This document shows positions 1 to 11,545 of a DNA stretch of 64,000 nucleotides, piece after piece. The stretch covers positions 16,944,001-17,008,000 of the forward strand of contig NC_083681.1 in assembly GCF_033118175.1 (NCBI RefSeq), written 5' to 3'. Positions within the stretch are counted from its first letter, which is position 1. Each line of letters begins with the position of its first letter. A program made the position numbers and the translations under genes. Source of the DNA: Dama dama. Taxonomy: Eukaryota; Chordata; Mammalia; Artiodactyla; Cervidae. A model generated the notes under the pieces. That model had not been told where the DNA came from. It made no database searches and worked only from the letters and a program-made list of their open reading frames with translations.

Positions 1-230
1 AGTTGAAAACTTATGTCCACACAAGAACTGCACATGAATATTTATAGCCGCTTTAAACTTGGAAGCAACCAAGATGTCCTTCAATAGGTGAATAGTGTGG
101 CATATCTGTATAATGGAATATAAGGCAGCCATAAAAAGAAAGGTGTTATCAAGCCATGAAAACCCACGGAGGAACCTTAAGTGCTAAGTGACAGAAGAAA
201 CCAATCTGAAAAGTCGATACATCATCTGAT
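1..230 (+). mobile_element. L1 LINE ORF2/3' fragment
   Basis: ggaagcaaccaagatgtcct followed by tataatggaatataaggcag is the common L1 3' region. It runs off the left edge. Confidence 0.7.
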
Positions 231-1389
231 TCCAGCGTTATGGCATTGTCACCGCCACCGCCATCATCATTGTGTGTGCATCCCCCCACCACGTCCAGAA
301 AGTACCTTCATACCAGGGGTCTGAAGTGACCCTCGCCACAAGGGCCTCACAGAGCAGGTGGGGCAGAGGTCCTGATCACAGGGCGCAGATGGGGAAGCTG
401 TGCTTGGGAGCTTGCCCTGCCTGAGTCACACAGCTGGAAACAGCATCACATCTTTTCATCCTAAAGCTAATACCTTAGTTCCTCCAGTCCAGCCTCCTGG
501 GCCTTGATGGACCTTGGAACACAGTGCTGGGGGTGGGGCAGGGGGATGGGGTGTGTAACTATGGGACTTGATGTGTCACTGTGGAGAGGAGTGTGGAAGA
601 GGGGGTTCTGACAAGTTCATTCAGTGGCCCTTGCTCTTTCTGGGCTCTGGACCAGCTCTTTCCTCCCTCAGTCCCTCCCCATATCTTTCTCTGTTGCAGG
701 CATTGACACTCACAGCACGCAGAGCGCTGGCAGCCAAGTGCTTATTATTTATTCATTGGAAGTACATCAGCTGGTCCCTCCTCCATCTGCCTGGAGGAAG
801 CAGGTCAAAAGGTGCCAATTAATGCCCTATATATCCCAGGGCTGGATTCACTGGCTACAGAGATGCCCACTTGCAGAAAGCAAAAAGAGGACATTTTTTT
901 TTAGATAGAAGAGTGGCCCTGAAATATCCATAGATGAATGCAACAGAGATTTGCTGAGGAGTGGGTACAGAGGGGTGGGAAATGGGAAAGAAGTGAGTGA
1001 ATCTCTAGCTTCTGGTCACCATGACAATGACGGCATCTTAAAAGAAGCATAACTGATCGTTGTAAGTAGAAGGGGTTTTTGTTTGTCTGTCTTGTTTTAA
1101 TTTCTTCCCTAATGCTGAAATAAATGAAAGGAAAGGTGAGTCTACACCTCATCTAGGCATAGAGTGTTGGGGACAAATGTGGATCTGAGCCTGGAAGTCC
1201 CTTATTTAGTCACCCTGACTCAGAACATCCTTTAGCTTGTTGGTGGGAACCATAAGAACCCATGCTTCAAGTGACTATGGTCGGGGGACAGGCAATGGCT
1301 TTTTTCAGAAGAACTGATAGGGCTTACCCTCCAGCAAGGAAGATGGGTACTGTTCACAGTAATGAACAGTACAGCAGCTCTAAGAGACC
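231..1389. other. Intergenic, no gene seen
   Basis: Unique-looking sequence with a short (cac)n/(cat)n patch near 248-270. The reading frames are short and have no recognisable domain. Confidence 0.6.
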
Positions 1390-2035
1390 TGTAGTAGGCT
1401 GAGTGATGACCCCCTAAGAATGTCCATGCCCCAATCCCTGGAATTTATTAATATGTTAGCTTGGCAAAAAGTACTAAGCAGGTGTAAGTTCAGAATCTTA
1501 AAACTGGAGAGATTATCATTGTCCTGGTGACCCAATATAATTGTAGGATCATTTTAAGAGGAAGTAGAAGGGTATGTGTTAGAGAAGATGAATGCAGGTA
1601 GACCCGGGTTCGATCCCTGGGTCTGATCCTGGGATCAGGATGGAATGGCAACCCACTCCAGTATTCTTGCCTGGGAAATCCCATGGACAGAGGAGCCTGG
1701 TTGGCTAGAGTCCATGGTGTTGCAAAGAGCTGGACACAACTGAGTAACTAGCATTTTCACTTTCACAGGAGGATAAGATGTAACAATGGAAATGGAGGAA
1801 AATACAGAAATATGACAACAGAAGCAGGGACCACAAGCCAAGGTATGCAAACAACTTCTAGAAACTGGAAAAGGCAAGAAAAACAGACTCTTTCCTAGAG
1901 TCTCCAGAAGGAGGCAGCTCTTACAACACCTTGATTTTAGACTTCCAACCTCCAGAACGATAAAAGGATAAATGTGTGACGATTTAAGCCACTAAGCTTG
2001 AGGTCATTTGCTACAGCAGCATTGGGGAAATCATG
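1390..2035 (+). mobile_element. MLT1-type MaLR LTR, split by a SINE
   Basis: Both halves match the recalled MLT1 LTR: gtaggctgagtgatgacccc at the start, then after the SINE ggaccacaagccaaggtatg, acaccttgattttagacttc and gatttaagccactaagcttg. It is a solo, non-coding remnant of an ancient ERVL-MaLR element. Confidence 0.65.
1588..1768 (+). mobile_element. Bov-tA SINE (5'-truncated)
   Basis: It contains the B-box-like gggttcgatccctgg and the diagnostic actccagtattcttgcctgg followed by cacaactgagtaactagc. It is inserted in the MLT1 LTR. Confidence 0.85.
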
Positions 2036-2569
2036 AAGGACTGATCAATAAGGGCAGCAACCATTGTTATAAAAGCAAAAGGGCCAGAAAGCAAGGGCCC
2101 ATCAGTGAATGAACAGATTCTTCAAACCTCTGTGCGCCTGGCATCTGAAAACAGGGCAAGCCCCGTGGAATGGCTAAAGTATATTAGATCAGGGAAAGAA
2201 GGACGCCCAAGAGTAGAGAAAGGGGCTGGCCCTCAAGAGAAGCAGGCAGTGTTGAGAAGAACCGCAGCACAGGGCCCACCCTTCTTTTCCACATAATCGC
2301 CGGGATTGGAGGGGGAGGAGGTGGGGAAGGGAAACAAGAACTTCAGGTTTTTGACAGCATCAGCTATGGTCAGGAGTGTCAAGTATTATAACTTTCCTAG
2401 CTCATGCAAACAATTGGAGAAGGAAAACAGAACACGTAAGGAGGTAACTGTGGTCAGTACTCACCAGCAAATCCAATCAATGATCTACTTTGTTACATTC
2501 TTGATTTTAATGTGATTTGAAACTGTCTATGCACATATATGTATCTGCCTTGTATCTCTGGAATCTCTC

Positions 2570-3465
2570 TTCCACATGCACAGGTCTCTCCTGGTTCAGG
2601 CCATCACTATCTGCCATCTGGGTTACCATAACAACCTCTAACTGACCCTCCTGCCTCCTCTCTTTCTGCTTTCAAATCCAACCTCTGCATGCTTTCCACA
2701 ACGCCAATCATACTCTATCACCTCCTGAATAAAGCCTTTACATGGCTTCCCATTGCCCTTAGGATAAAAGCCCAAATCCTTCACTTCTCAAGACTAAACG
2801 CTAGTGGGTTCAGGTAGGACTTGCCAGCACGGTATCAGGGCACAGAGCCTGGTAGACACCTAATGGGTATCAATAGGGGGCTTCTCCAGTGGCTCAGTGG
2901 TAAGGTAAAGAATCCACCTGCAAGGCAGGAGCTGCAAGAGATGCAGGTTCAATCGCTAGGTTGGGAGGATAGCCCGGAGGAGAGCGTGGCAACCCACTCC
3001 AGTATTCTTGCCTGGAGAATCCCATGGACAGAGAAGCCTGGCAAACTACAGTCCATAGGGTTGCAAAGAGTTGGACATGACTGAAGTGACTTAGCATGCG
3101 CACACACGTATCAATAGGGGGCCTTGTAAGAACTTCAGTGACTCATCTTTTTTACTTCCTTTTTCAGACTACTCCAGCCATACTATGTCTCTCAATTCCT
3201 TGAGAGATCTATTTCTCCTCCAGGTCTTTGTATACACCCTTCCCCATTTCCTGGGTCTCCCATCCCTTCTCCCTTATGTTGCAATGTCCTACTCATTCTT
3301 GGGGCTCATTCTTGGGGATTTAGTTTAAACATCCCCTATTCTCGGAGACCTGCCCTGCTCTCTAGGCTAAGTCCTTGTAGTACAGATTCTTGCAGTATCT
3401 TGAGCTTCCTCTCACATGACACTAATTATACTTTACTTGTTTGATGATCATAGACTTTATGCTTA
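2570..3465 (+). mobile_element. L2 LINE 3' region, split by Bov-tA
   Basis: atggcttcccattgccctta near 2740 and caggtctttgtatacaccct near 3221 are typical of L2 3' sequence. The SINE at 2881-3107 interrupts it. No coding capacity remains. Confidence 0.6.
2881..3107 (+). mobile_element. Bov-tA SINE with 14-bp target-site duplication
   Basis: A complete SINE from the cttctccagtggctcag head to a cgcacacac tail. GTATCAATAGGGGG occurs at 2867-2880 and again at 3108-3121, a perfect 14-bp duplication, which suggests a fairly recent insertion. Confidence 0.92.
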
Positions 3466-3467
3466 AT

Positions 3468-3655
3468 GACAGGTCTTCTCAACCTCATCACTGTTGACAT
3501 TTTTAGCCTGATAATTCTTTGTTGTGGGTGCTCCCTATGTATTGTAGGATGTTGATAGCAACCCCCTCCCAAATCATGATAATCAAAAATGTCTGCAGAC
3601 ACTGCCAAATATCCCCTGGTGGGAGGGAAATTGCCTCACTTCGAGAGCCTCTGCT
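3468..3655 (-). mobile_element. MER20-like hAT MITE
   Basis: The text gcctgataattctttgttgt, then aaaaatgtctgcagacactg and aaatatcccctggtggg is the complement of the MER20-type consensus as I recall it. It is non-autonomous and old. Confidence 0.55.
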
Positions 3656-4879
3656 CTATGAAAGTAGGGTCTACAACTTTCTTGATGACTTAGGCACTTC
3701 TGATGTTTAGCAAAGTACCTGGGCCGTAGCAAGCACTAAGAGGTACCTTAAAAACGGGACTTCCTACTGTTGGTGGGGCAAGTGGCTGGGTTGCGCATGT
3801 CTGGATCTGCACTCGCTCCCTGCATTGTCTGTTTCTGGATCACCCTTATCATCCAGACTCCATGCGGGGAAATATCAGGACACGGCAGCGATGACTTCCT
3901 TGAGTCATGGTGGATCTGCTGCCATAGAAGTTTTAGGCTCGGGACACTCACAGAGTCACTGTCTTCGCAATGCCGATGCTGTCAGCTGCCCCGACTTCAA
4001 CTGTTCTGACTCTTGCCATTCCTCTTTGCAACTGCGCAGAGTCACACATTAAAAGGGAATGTTGGAGATGACTGTAACCATCCTACTACCTTCTCCCATG
4101 CCTGGATCAAAACAAGTGCTCCATAAATATTTATGGAATGAATGAATAATGCTTCTGAAAACCACCTCTTACTAAATGCCTAGAAATATGCTCATCCAAA
4201 GTGTCTGCTGCAGCGGCAGTGGGAGAGGTTGCCACTGCCCCATTTTCCAAGAGCCTTTGTTCTTTCGTGGACATCAAAACTGTTCTTAATGCAGTAGCTG
4301 GAGCAAAAAAAAAAAAAAAAAAAATCAAAAACACCACACATGTTCCTTTCAATACTTTGTCCCCTCTTTTCAATTTAACTGTTTTATCTTCACTGCATGA
4401 ATATTTCAAATGAGGCTTGAAAACTGGGAAGACCCATAAAAGCAGAATTGCTACTGTTTCATGTGGAGTAATAAGTTATTCAAGGTTTAAAACAAAAAGA
4501 ACCTGACCGCTGCCCTGGTCCTAATGTTCCCTAGATATAACTATCTTTAAATGGGTTCAGTGTAGCAAAATTGCATTGGAAAGCAACAAAGAGAAACATA
4601 AGATCAAGAATTCTTTTGAGAGGCTCACTGAGACAGTTCCATGGCTAGGAGTCCCTTATTCCTAGGGGCAGCAAACCTCAGTTACACCATTGAAACAGTG
4701 GGACAGGAAGAAGGGCTCAGGTTTCAGGCCTTTTTTTTTTTTTTTTTTTTTTTGCTGTAGCTGAAGATCATCAGAATTAAAAAAGAAAAATTATTCAGAA
4801 TAAAATAAAAGTGCACATGCCCCATCTGCCTGACTAATCACTCTATGATATAAGGGCCACAGGGGTCCCTCTAAAAAAT

Positions 4880-5450
4880 CCAGCTTGGTTCCTGGAACAC
4901 CACTCTCTTCTGGTTTTCCTTCTACCATTTTGGTTTTCCCTTCTCTGTCTCCCCTGAAGGCTGACCTTCCTCATTCTATCCTCCCATGGAGCTCCTCAAG
5001 GCTTCAGCCTAAGTCCTTTCAGTACAGACTCCACGTGATCTCCCCCGACAACCTCAAACATATTTACAGGTTTAATTCCCACCTATGACCAGGATATTTA
5101 CTTCTCTAGCCCAGGTATCTCCTCTGACTTCCAGATGCATTCATTCAGTTGCTTCCTTGATGTCTTAAATGCCATTTCAGTGGCGTTTCAAACTCAGTTC
5201 AAAATGAACACGTGATCTTTACTTTTTTGCACTGTCACTTGTGTTGGCCAATGGCCCTGCCAGCTGTCTGGCTGCACAAGCCAGATTCAACTGTCCTCTC
5301 TAACACAGTCCTCCTCCTCCAGCCCCATGTCTATCACCGAGTTTTCCTTCCATCTCCATCATTACTACTCAGGAACAAGTGACCACAACATTACCTCGAT
5401 TATTACAACAGCCTTTCAACAGATTTCCATGGACCTTTCGGTTCTTCCAA
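4880..5450 (+). mobile_element. L2 LINE remnant
   Basis: Diverged L2-like 3' text is recognisable: the caaactcagttcaaaatgaa region and attacctcgattattacaac followed by agcctttcaaca. Limits are approximate. Confidence 0.4.
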
Positions 5451-5544
5451 ATAATTCCAGTCCACTGAATTGCAGATCTAAGTAGCTCCCCACTCCCAAC
5501 AACTTTAAAAAGTCAATGGCTTTTCCCAGGAGTCCCAAACTCTC

Positions 5545-5675
5545 CTGAAGATAAAGATCACCTGGAAAATCTTTGAAAACAGTTTTCAGGGGCCCAATAC
5601 AGATCTATTGAGTTAGAATTTCCAGAAGAGATGTCTAGTAGTCTGGTTACTAAACAACAATTTCAGTGATTCTTA
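5545..5675 (+). mobile_element. MER5-like hAT MITE fragment
   Basis: The pattern gatcacctggaaaatctttg and gggcccaatacagat resembles MER5-family MITEs. It is strongly diverged. Confidence 0.4.
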
Positions 5676-6186
5676 TCCATTGGGAAAAAATTTTAATTCC
5701 CCACAGAAGCTGTAAAGTGTCTCCGTTTTACGAACGCTCTCTCCTCCCCTTCTTTAGTACTGCCTTTCACATCTACCTGCAAGCCTTCAAAACTGGACAC
5801 ATTTATTCCTTCTTGGGGCTGGGGGTGGAAGGAGAAGTCAGCACCCGGGATACAACTGAACCAGACTTCTCTGGGTTTCTAGAACTCTCCAGAGAGCTTG
5901 TCCTTCTGCCCTCACTCTCCCGTACTCCTGTATGAAATACAGAGCTGACCAATGCAGAGATGACCTTCCCACCAACTAGAGCTGTATCTTTTCCCCTACT
6001 GCTCCTCCTCAGCTCGACCACCCTTTCTTTTTGGCTCAGAGAGTTCAGTTCAGATGCCTCTCTCCTTGCCTTCCCGGTCGAGGGGCTGGAGTGACTTTTA
6101 AGAGAGCTCTGTAGAGCTTTCTTCCCTTTGGGGTACTGGCTGAGTGAGGAAATATCTTAAGAGACCACCCCTCTGTTGGGATATGA

Positions 6187-6382
6187 AAGTGAGTGTTAGT
6201 AACTCTTTTTTGACCCCATGAACTGTAGCCCACCAGGCTCCACTGTCCATGGAATTTTCTAGGCAAGAATACTGTAGTAGGAAGCCATTCCCTTCTCCAG
6301 GGGATCTTCCCAACCCAGGGACAGAACCCAGGTCTCCTGCATTGCAGGCAGATTCTTTACCATCTGAGCCATCAGGCATGTG
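6187..6382 (-). mobile_element. Bov-tA SINE
   Basis: Antisense copy: aggcaagaatactgtagtag, then ctccaggggatcttcccaac and gcattgcaggcagattcttt. Confidence 0.88.
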
Positions 6383-6579
6383 GTTGGGGTGGAGCCCAAG
6401 GAAGTGGCTTCCCCCAGTGAAAAGAGGATGGTAAGATGGGACTGGTCCTGGGGGCAGAAGGATTTATGCAAGAAGGAGACAACCTGTACTGCCTGTAAGA
6501 TTTGGTGAGATTCTGGCATCTTTGTACCTTCCCTGTCTTTACTCCTTCTAATGTCTAGCCTAGTGTGTGGGATTAAGCC

Positions 6580-6760
6580 TGGGATTCAAACCACCTAGGT
6601 TTGACTCTCAGCTCAGCCACTTACTAGTAGGGTGACGTCACACAAGTTATTTAACTCTTCTACACCTCCATTTCCTTATCTGTAAAATGGGGATATTGAT
6701 GCATATACCACAAAGTTGTGAAGAGTAACTATGTTATACTCAGAACATGTGAAACAGTGA
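6580..6760 (+). repeat. MIR SINE
   Basis: cagccacttactagtagggt and ccttatctgtaaaatgggga are the MIR core in sense orientation. Confidence 0.65.
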
Positions 6761-8064
6761 CTAGCCTAGATGAAGAGCTAAGATTTCATTATTTCTGTTA
6801 TTGCACCTGTATTCCCATGACTAGCAATAATTATCAAGGGCATCAACAGAAGAGACGCCGGGGTCCACTGAGGCTCCACCGTGTCTATCTTGCCTAGGGG
6901 CAAAGAGTGTGAGGAGCAGAGAACATGGCCAGGGGACTAGTCTGAGGAGACTAGTCAGAGAAAGATGAGGCCCTGGAGTGGCCAGGAGGAAGAGGAGACC
7001 CAGGTTAAGCAGAAGTCTGGGGGTCAGTGAAGGTCTCTGAGATAAAGGGGTTCAGAGTGCGAGCCTTAGAATCTTTCAGATCTGCACTCAAATGCCTGAA
7101 TGGATATGGATGGACTGTGCCTCAGGTTTTTTTTTTTTTTTAAATATATAATGGAAATAATATTAGTATATACTAAATACTGTGGAAATAAAGACCACCC
7201 AGATTGGAACATACGGAGGCCATTATTCAGTTTTCTATAACAAGGGCCAGCCACCATCAGCTGGGCTTGGTAAAGAATCAAATGCAGGCAGGGGAGTTAG
7301 AAGGTCTGTCAGGGGTAGAAGAGAAGGCTTCAGGTGAGCGCTGACTGGAGGCTGTTGGCCCCGGGAAGCTGGAGGCGGGCTAAGGAAGCAGATCCTCTTC
7401 TGTGATTGGTTAGGGTGGAACATTTGCCTTTCTCTGATTGGATCAGAGTTGGAGGTGGAAGCTGTCAGTTACTAAGTTCTAACTATTTCGGGCTCTTTTG
7501 CTACTGGGGTTGTGGTTTGGCCTCTGGGGCTGGTTGCTGTAGAGTTCTATCTCCAGATAGGGTCAAGTGATTGTTTGTTTATTCAGCCTCTCAATATTAA
7601 CTTCTGTTTATAATTATCAACGACCAATTCTACTCAAATGACTAAAGTGCTTAGCAGAATGCTTGGCACATTAGTGTTTAAGCAATCTTGGGAAAAGGAA
7701 AACATGGTGAAATGAGTTATTGAGAACATACAGCTAGGAACCACATAAATCAAACATTGTGAAATCAAGCTTAGTGTGTTTCACATTGGAGAGGTGGATG
7801 GGCTGGACAAAATGCTTTTCTAGCTCTAAGATTCAAGGATGCCAAAGGGAACATGTGTGCCTCATTGCATGAGCCTTTATTTGATTGTCGACATTGCCCA
7901 GTGGAGAAAAGCCTATTCATGTCTGCACTCACCCCCTCCTACAGCACCCAGCTCCTAGCAGACACTCAGGGAGCATCACCGCCACACTTAACCCTTGACC
8001 AGCTTGGGCTGCGCTCTGTCTCACCTTTTTACTTGCAGAAGGAAGCTTGGTCCTGCCAAGAACA

Positions 8065-8215
8065 ACCTAAATGACACTGGACAAGTCATGGCTCCATTTG
8101 AGTTTCCTTCTCTGTGATGTGGGAATAGTGATTCCAGCTCACTCAACTCCACGGGGCTTGTAATGAGGATGCAGTGAATCAGTGTGCCTGAGAGCACTTT
8201 GTACACTGTCAGGAG
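8065..8215 (+). repeat. MIR SINE (diverged)
   Basis: gacactggacaagtcatggc followed by ttccttctctgtgatgtggg and gaggatgcagtgaatcagtg follows the MIR layout. Confidence 0.5.
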
Positions 8216-9169
8216 GGGCTGGATTATTAATGTGTATTCCTTGTCCTTCTCTGTGCTCTCTTAGACTGAATTCCCAGCATGCTACCTCTCTGACCAGGAA
8301 GTGAGGCTCTGGGAAGAGAGGATCAGGGAAGGCCAATTCTGAGAATGACATGAAAGACATCAATGAGGTTGAGGTCGTGGGTGTGATAGGCTCAGGAGCC
8401 AGTTAACTCCCCCACAAACGGGACTTCAGTCATAAACAAACATGGTAGAAACCCAGGAAACTTAGCGACGGGCAGGGCCTCACTTTCAAGTCCTCCAAGC
8501 CAGGCCCCAGCCAGGGCAAGGTCATGTATCCAGGCATCCCGACAGGTGGCCCCAGGCTACCCTGGGAGCACCTCTCCTGATGGGGAGCCCCAGCCCCTTC
8601 TCTTTCAGGGGTGTTCTGGTTATCTAAAAACTCCTGCTTAGGGCGTAGTCAAGACTGTTTCTCTCTTAGGCCATGCTCGGGCCACCGTGTCTGGAGTGGC
8701 CCAGGTTGAGTACATGTTCCTCACTGCATGGCAGTCCTTCCAGTGTTTCTGAACAATTGTCCTTATCTTTAACGTCAGCTGAAGAGGAATGCTTACACGG
8801 CACCAGCCTGGAGCTGCTGCATGTGGGAAGGTTGCCCAGGCCTGGCCAGGTTCCCCATGGAGGGAATCTAGTTTAAGCTCAAAGCTCATCTGGTCTAGAA
8901 CAGTTACACTTCCTGACCCAAAGCAAAGGAACAATCACACATTGAGAGGGAGCCATTATCCTACCATGAGCAGAAATCAAGAGCTTTATGCAAAGGGCAT
9001 AGAAAGAAATAAATCTCCTTAGAACATAGATCATATTTGCCACAAAATGTGAACTCTAATCAGTAACAAACGCAACACTTTTCAACATTTTAGTAATAAG
9101 CACTCTGTTACAGAGAAACAGCTGCTCAGAGCATGCTAGTGGGGGCAAGAATAGGGCAGAATAGGCCCA

Positions 9170-9775
9170 TGAAGAGATGTTCAACATTGCTAATTAATAG
9201 AGAAATGCAAATCAAAACTGCAATGAGATATCACCTCACACAAGTCAGAATGGGCATCGTCAAAAAATCTACAAACAATAAATGCTGAAGAGGGTGTGGA
9301 GAAAAGGGAACCCTCCTACACTGCTGGTGAAATGTAAATTGGCACCATCACTATGGAGAACAGTATGAGAGTTTCTTAGAAAAATTAAAAATACTGGAGA
9401 AAACCATAATTCAAAAAGATCCATGTACCCCATGTTCATTGCAGCGCTATTAACAATAGCCAGAACATGGAAGCAGCCTAACTGCCCACTGAAGGAGGAA
9501 TGGATAAAGAAGATGTGGTGTGTGTGTATATATATATATATAAATTATGGGAGTGGGGTGGTTTTTGTGAAGGGGAGAAGTGTGGCAGAGAAACGTGTAG
9601 ATTAAAAGAGACTTAAAAACATATCACCCAAACACAGTGAGTAGACCTTGCTTGGATCCTCATTTACCCCAGTGGTAAAAAATTAACATCTATTACATTC
9701 TGAGACAAATGAAAGTGTGATATTTCATTTGATATCAAGAAACCTTGAAGTTTCTTCAGGTGACATTAGTACTGT
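9170..9775 (+). mobile_element. L1 LINE 3' portion, left half of a nested pair
   Basis: tcaacattgctaattaatag, gaatgggcatcgtcaaaaaa and ggataaagaagatgtggtgt are L1 ORF2-end text. A (tg)n(ta)n tract follows at 9520-9542, then 3'UTR-like text to 9775. The matching right part resumes at 10478. Confidence 0.7.
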
Positions 9776-9784
9776 GGTTTTATT

Positions 9785-10467
9785 TTTTTATTCTTTTGAA
9801 AATGTTATTAAAGTATAATTGATTTACAATGTATTAATTTCTGCTACACAGCAAGAAATACATATATACATATGTATCAGTTATACATATATATTCTTTT
9901 TCACATTCCTTTCCACTATAATTTTTAACACAGGATATTGAACATAGTTCCTTGTGCTATGCAGCAGGATCTTGTTGTTATCCATCCTATATATAATAGT
10001 TTGCATCTGTTAATCCCAAAGTCCCAATCCTTCCCTCCCCCACCACCCTTCTCTTTGGCAACCACATGTTCTCTATCTGTGAGTTTGTTTCTTACATGTG
10101 TTCATTTATGTTGTATTTTAGGTTCCACATATAAGAGATATCATACAGTATTTATCTTTCTCTTTCTGACTCTCTTCACTTAGTATGGTAATCTCTAGGT
10201 CCATCCATGTTACTGTGAATGGCAGTATTTCATTTTTTATGGCCAAGTAATATTCCATTTTTATCTGTACCACATCTTCTTTATCCATTCCTCTGTTGAT
10301 GGATATATGTTGTTTCCATGTCTTGTAAATGGTGCTGCTATGAACACAAGGGAGCATGTATCTTTTCCAATCATAGTTTTGTCTGGGTACGTGCCCAGGA
10401 GTGGAATTTCCAGATCATATGGCAACTCTACTTTTACCCTTTGGAGTAACCTCCATACCGTTTTCCA
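9785..10467 (-). mobile_element. Younger L1 LINE 3' end inserted into the older L1
   Basis: The complement of an L1 3' end runs from gataattgatttacaatgt-like text near 9818 to ccataccgttttccat. TGGTTTTATT is present at 9775-9784 and 10468-10477 as target-site duplication. The copy is 5'-truncated with no intact ORF. Confidence 0.8.
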
Positions 10468-10477
10468 TGGTTTTATT

Positions 10478-10625
10478 ATTTTTTTTTAAAATATCCTTAT
10501 CTTTTAGGGGTATATCCTGAAATATTTACGGATTAAAGTACATAATGCCTGGAATTTGCTTCAAAATGATATGAGAAAGGGGAAATTAATGAGGATACGG
10601 GCTGTGAATGCAGCCGTGTGGAGTA
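10478..10625 (+). mobile_element. Older L1 3'UTR, right half
   Basis: tatccttatcttttaggggt and cctgaaatatttacggatta continue the L1M-type 3'UTR that stops at 9775. Confidence 0.5.
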
Positions 10626-10639
10626 GCTGGACCTCTCTC

Positions 10640-11545
10640 AAAAGTGCAATGGTGGAAGGCGCCAGGCCTTCCCAAGGCTCGGGAGGCCTCCGTCTCCTCC
10701 TCAGAAGGAGCCACGGGCCGGTCCCCGCACCGGATGGAGTGAGCCATCCTTCTCAGGAGCGCCCTTCTCGGGGGGCCTTCCCTGGAACCCCTCCCTCTCC
10801 CAGGAGGGGCTCAGGCCTCACGCCTGGGAGCCCCACGCACCCTCATCTGCCAGCCCACCCTCCGGAGCAGAGGTCAGGGCAGACTCCCATGTAAGCGCAC
10901 CTCCACGGCCCTTAGGATGCAGTCCAGACCCCAGGGAGGCGCCCCGAGGCCCTGCGCCCTTTGCCGTCGCCTGCCTGCACGCCGGCCCTCCCGCCTCACC
11001 TGGCCCGGTTCAGCTCCTGACCCTGTGCTTCCTCTGAACGGCCACACACGCCGTTCCCTCCACCTGCTCCCACCGCCCGCCCAGCTCACATTTGTACCCG
11101 GGGTTTGTCCTTCCCGTCTTTTGGTTTGCATGTTACCTGTTCTAGGGTTTGCATGTTACCTGTTCTAGGAAGCCTCCTCCCCAGGCAGCCACGAGGCCGG
11201 CAGACCCGGATCCGCCTTCCGGGAGGCTCCTGCTGTCATCCAGGCCGCTGCGCGGGGCTGGGGAGGGGGCAGGCCCAGCAGTGTCAGCCCCACCAGGGAC
11301 CCCGTGACAGGCTGCCTTCTCTCCAGAGCCCCCCACCCGGCCAGCCGCGGCTTGCTGAGGCGACATCGCAGTTCAGTTTCTTCCCTGGCCCCATCCTGCC
11401 TCCTCACCTTTCTTTCCCAGGAGTTGACGCCATGCAACATCCCACACCCCAAACTCCATCTCAGCATCCTCATCCCAAGAATCCAGCCTGCCATCCCGCC
11501 CCTAGCCCACACCTCTGCTGATCCCGACTCTGGGTAAACACCTCT
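10640..11545. other. GC- and CpG-rich intergenic block
   Basis: A GC-rich stretch with frequent CpG (for example ccacgggccggtccccgcac near 10711). Overlapping frames on both strands are a by-product of high GC. No splice-bounded exon or known domain is seen. It may be a CpG island of an unrecognised promoter or simply GC-rich DNA. Confidence 0.45.
11123..11168 (+). repeat. Perfect 2 x 23-bp tandem repeat
   Basis: The 23-bp unit starting ggtttgcatgttacctgttc occurs twice head to tail without mismatch. Confidence 0.95.

Larger units (their letters stand above)
5676..9165. other. Intergenic, scattered old repeats only
   Basis: Apart from the SINE and MIR copies listed, nothing coding is recognised. 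A run of T at 7127-7141 is present. Frames are short and unrelated to known proteins. Confidence 0.55.

Noticed and set aside
1588..1768. tRNA-like B-box in Bov-tA copies (gggttcgatccctgg)
   Set aside because: It belongs to the tRNA-derived SINE heads; no intact tRNA cloverleaf gene is present.
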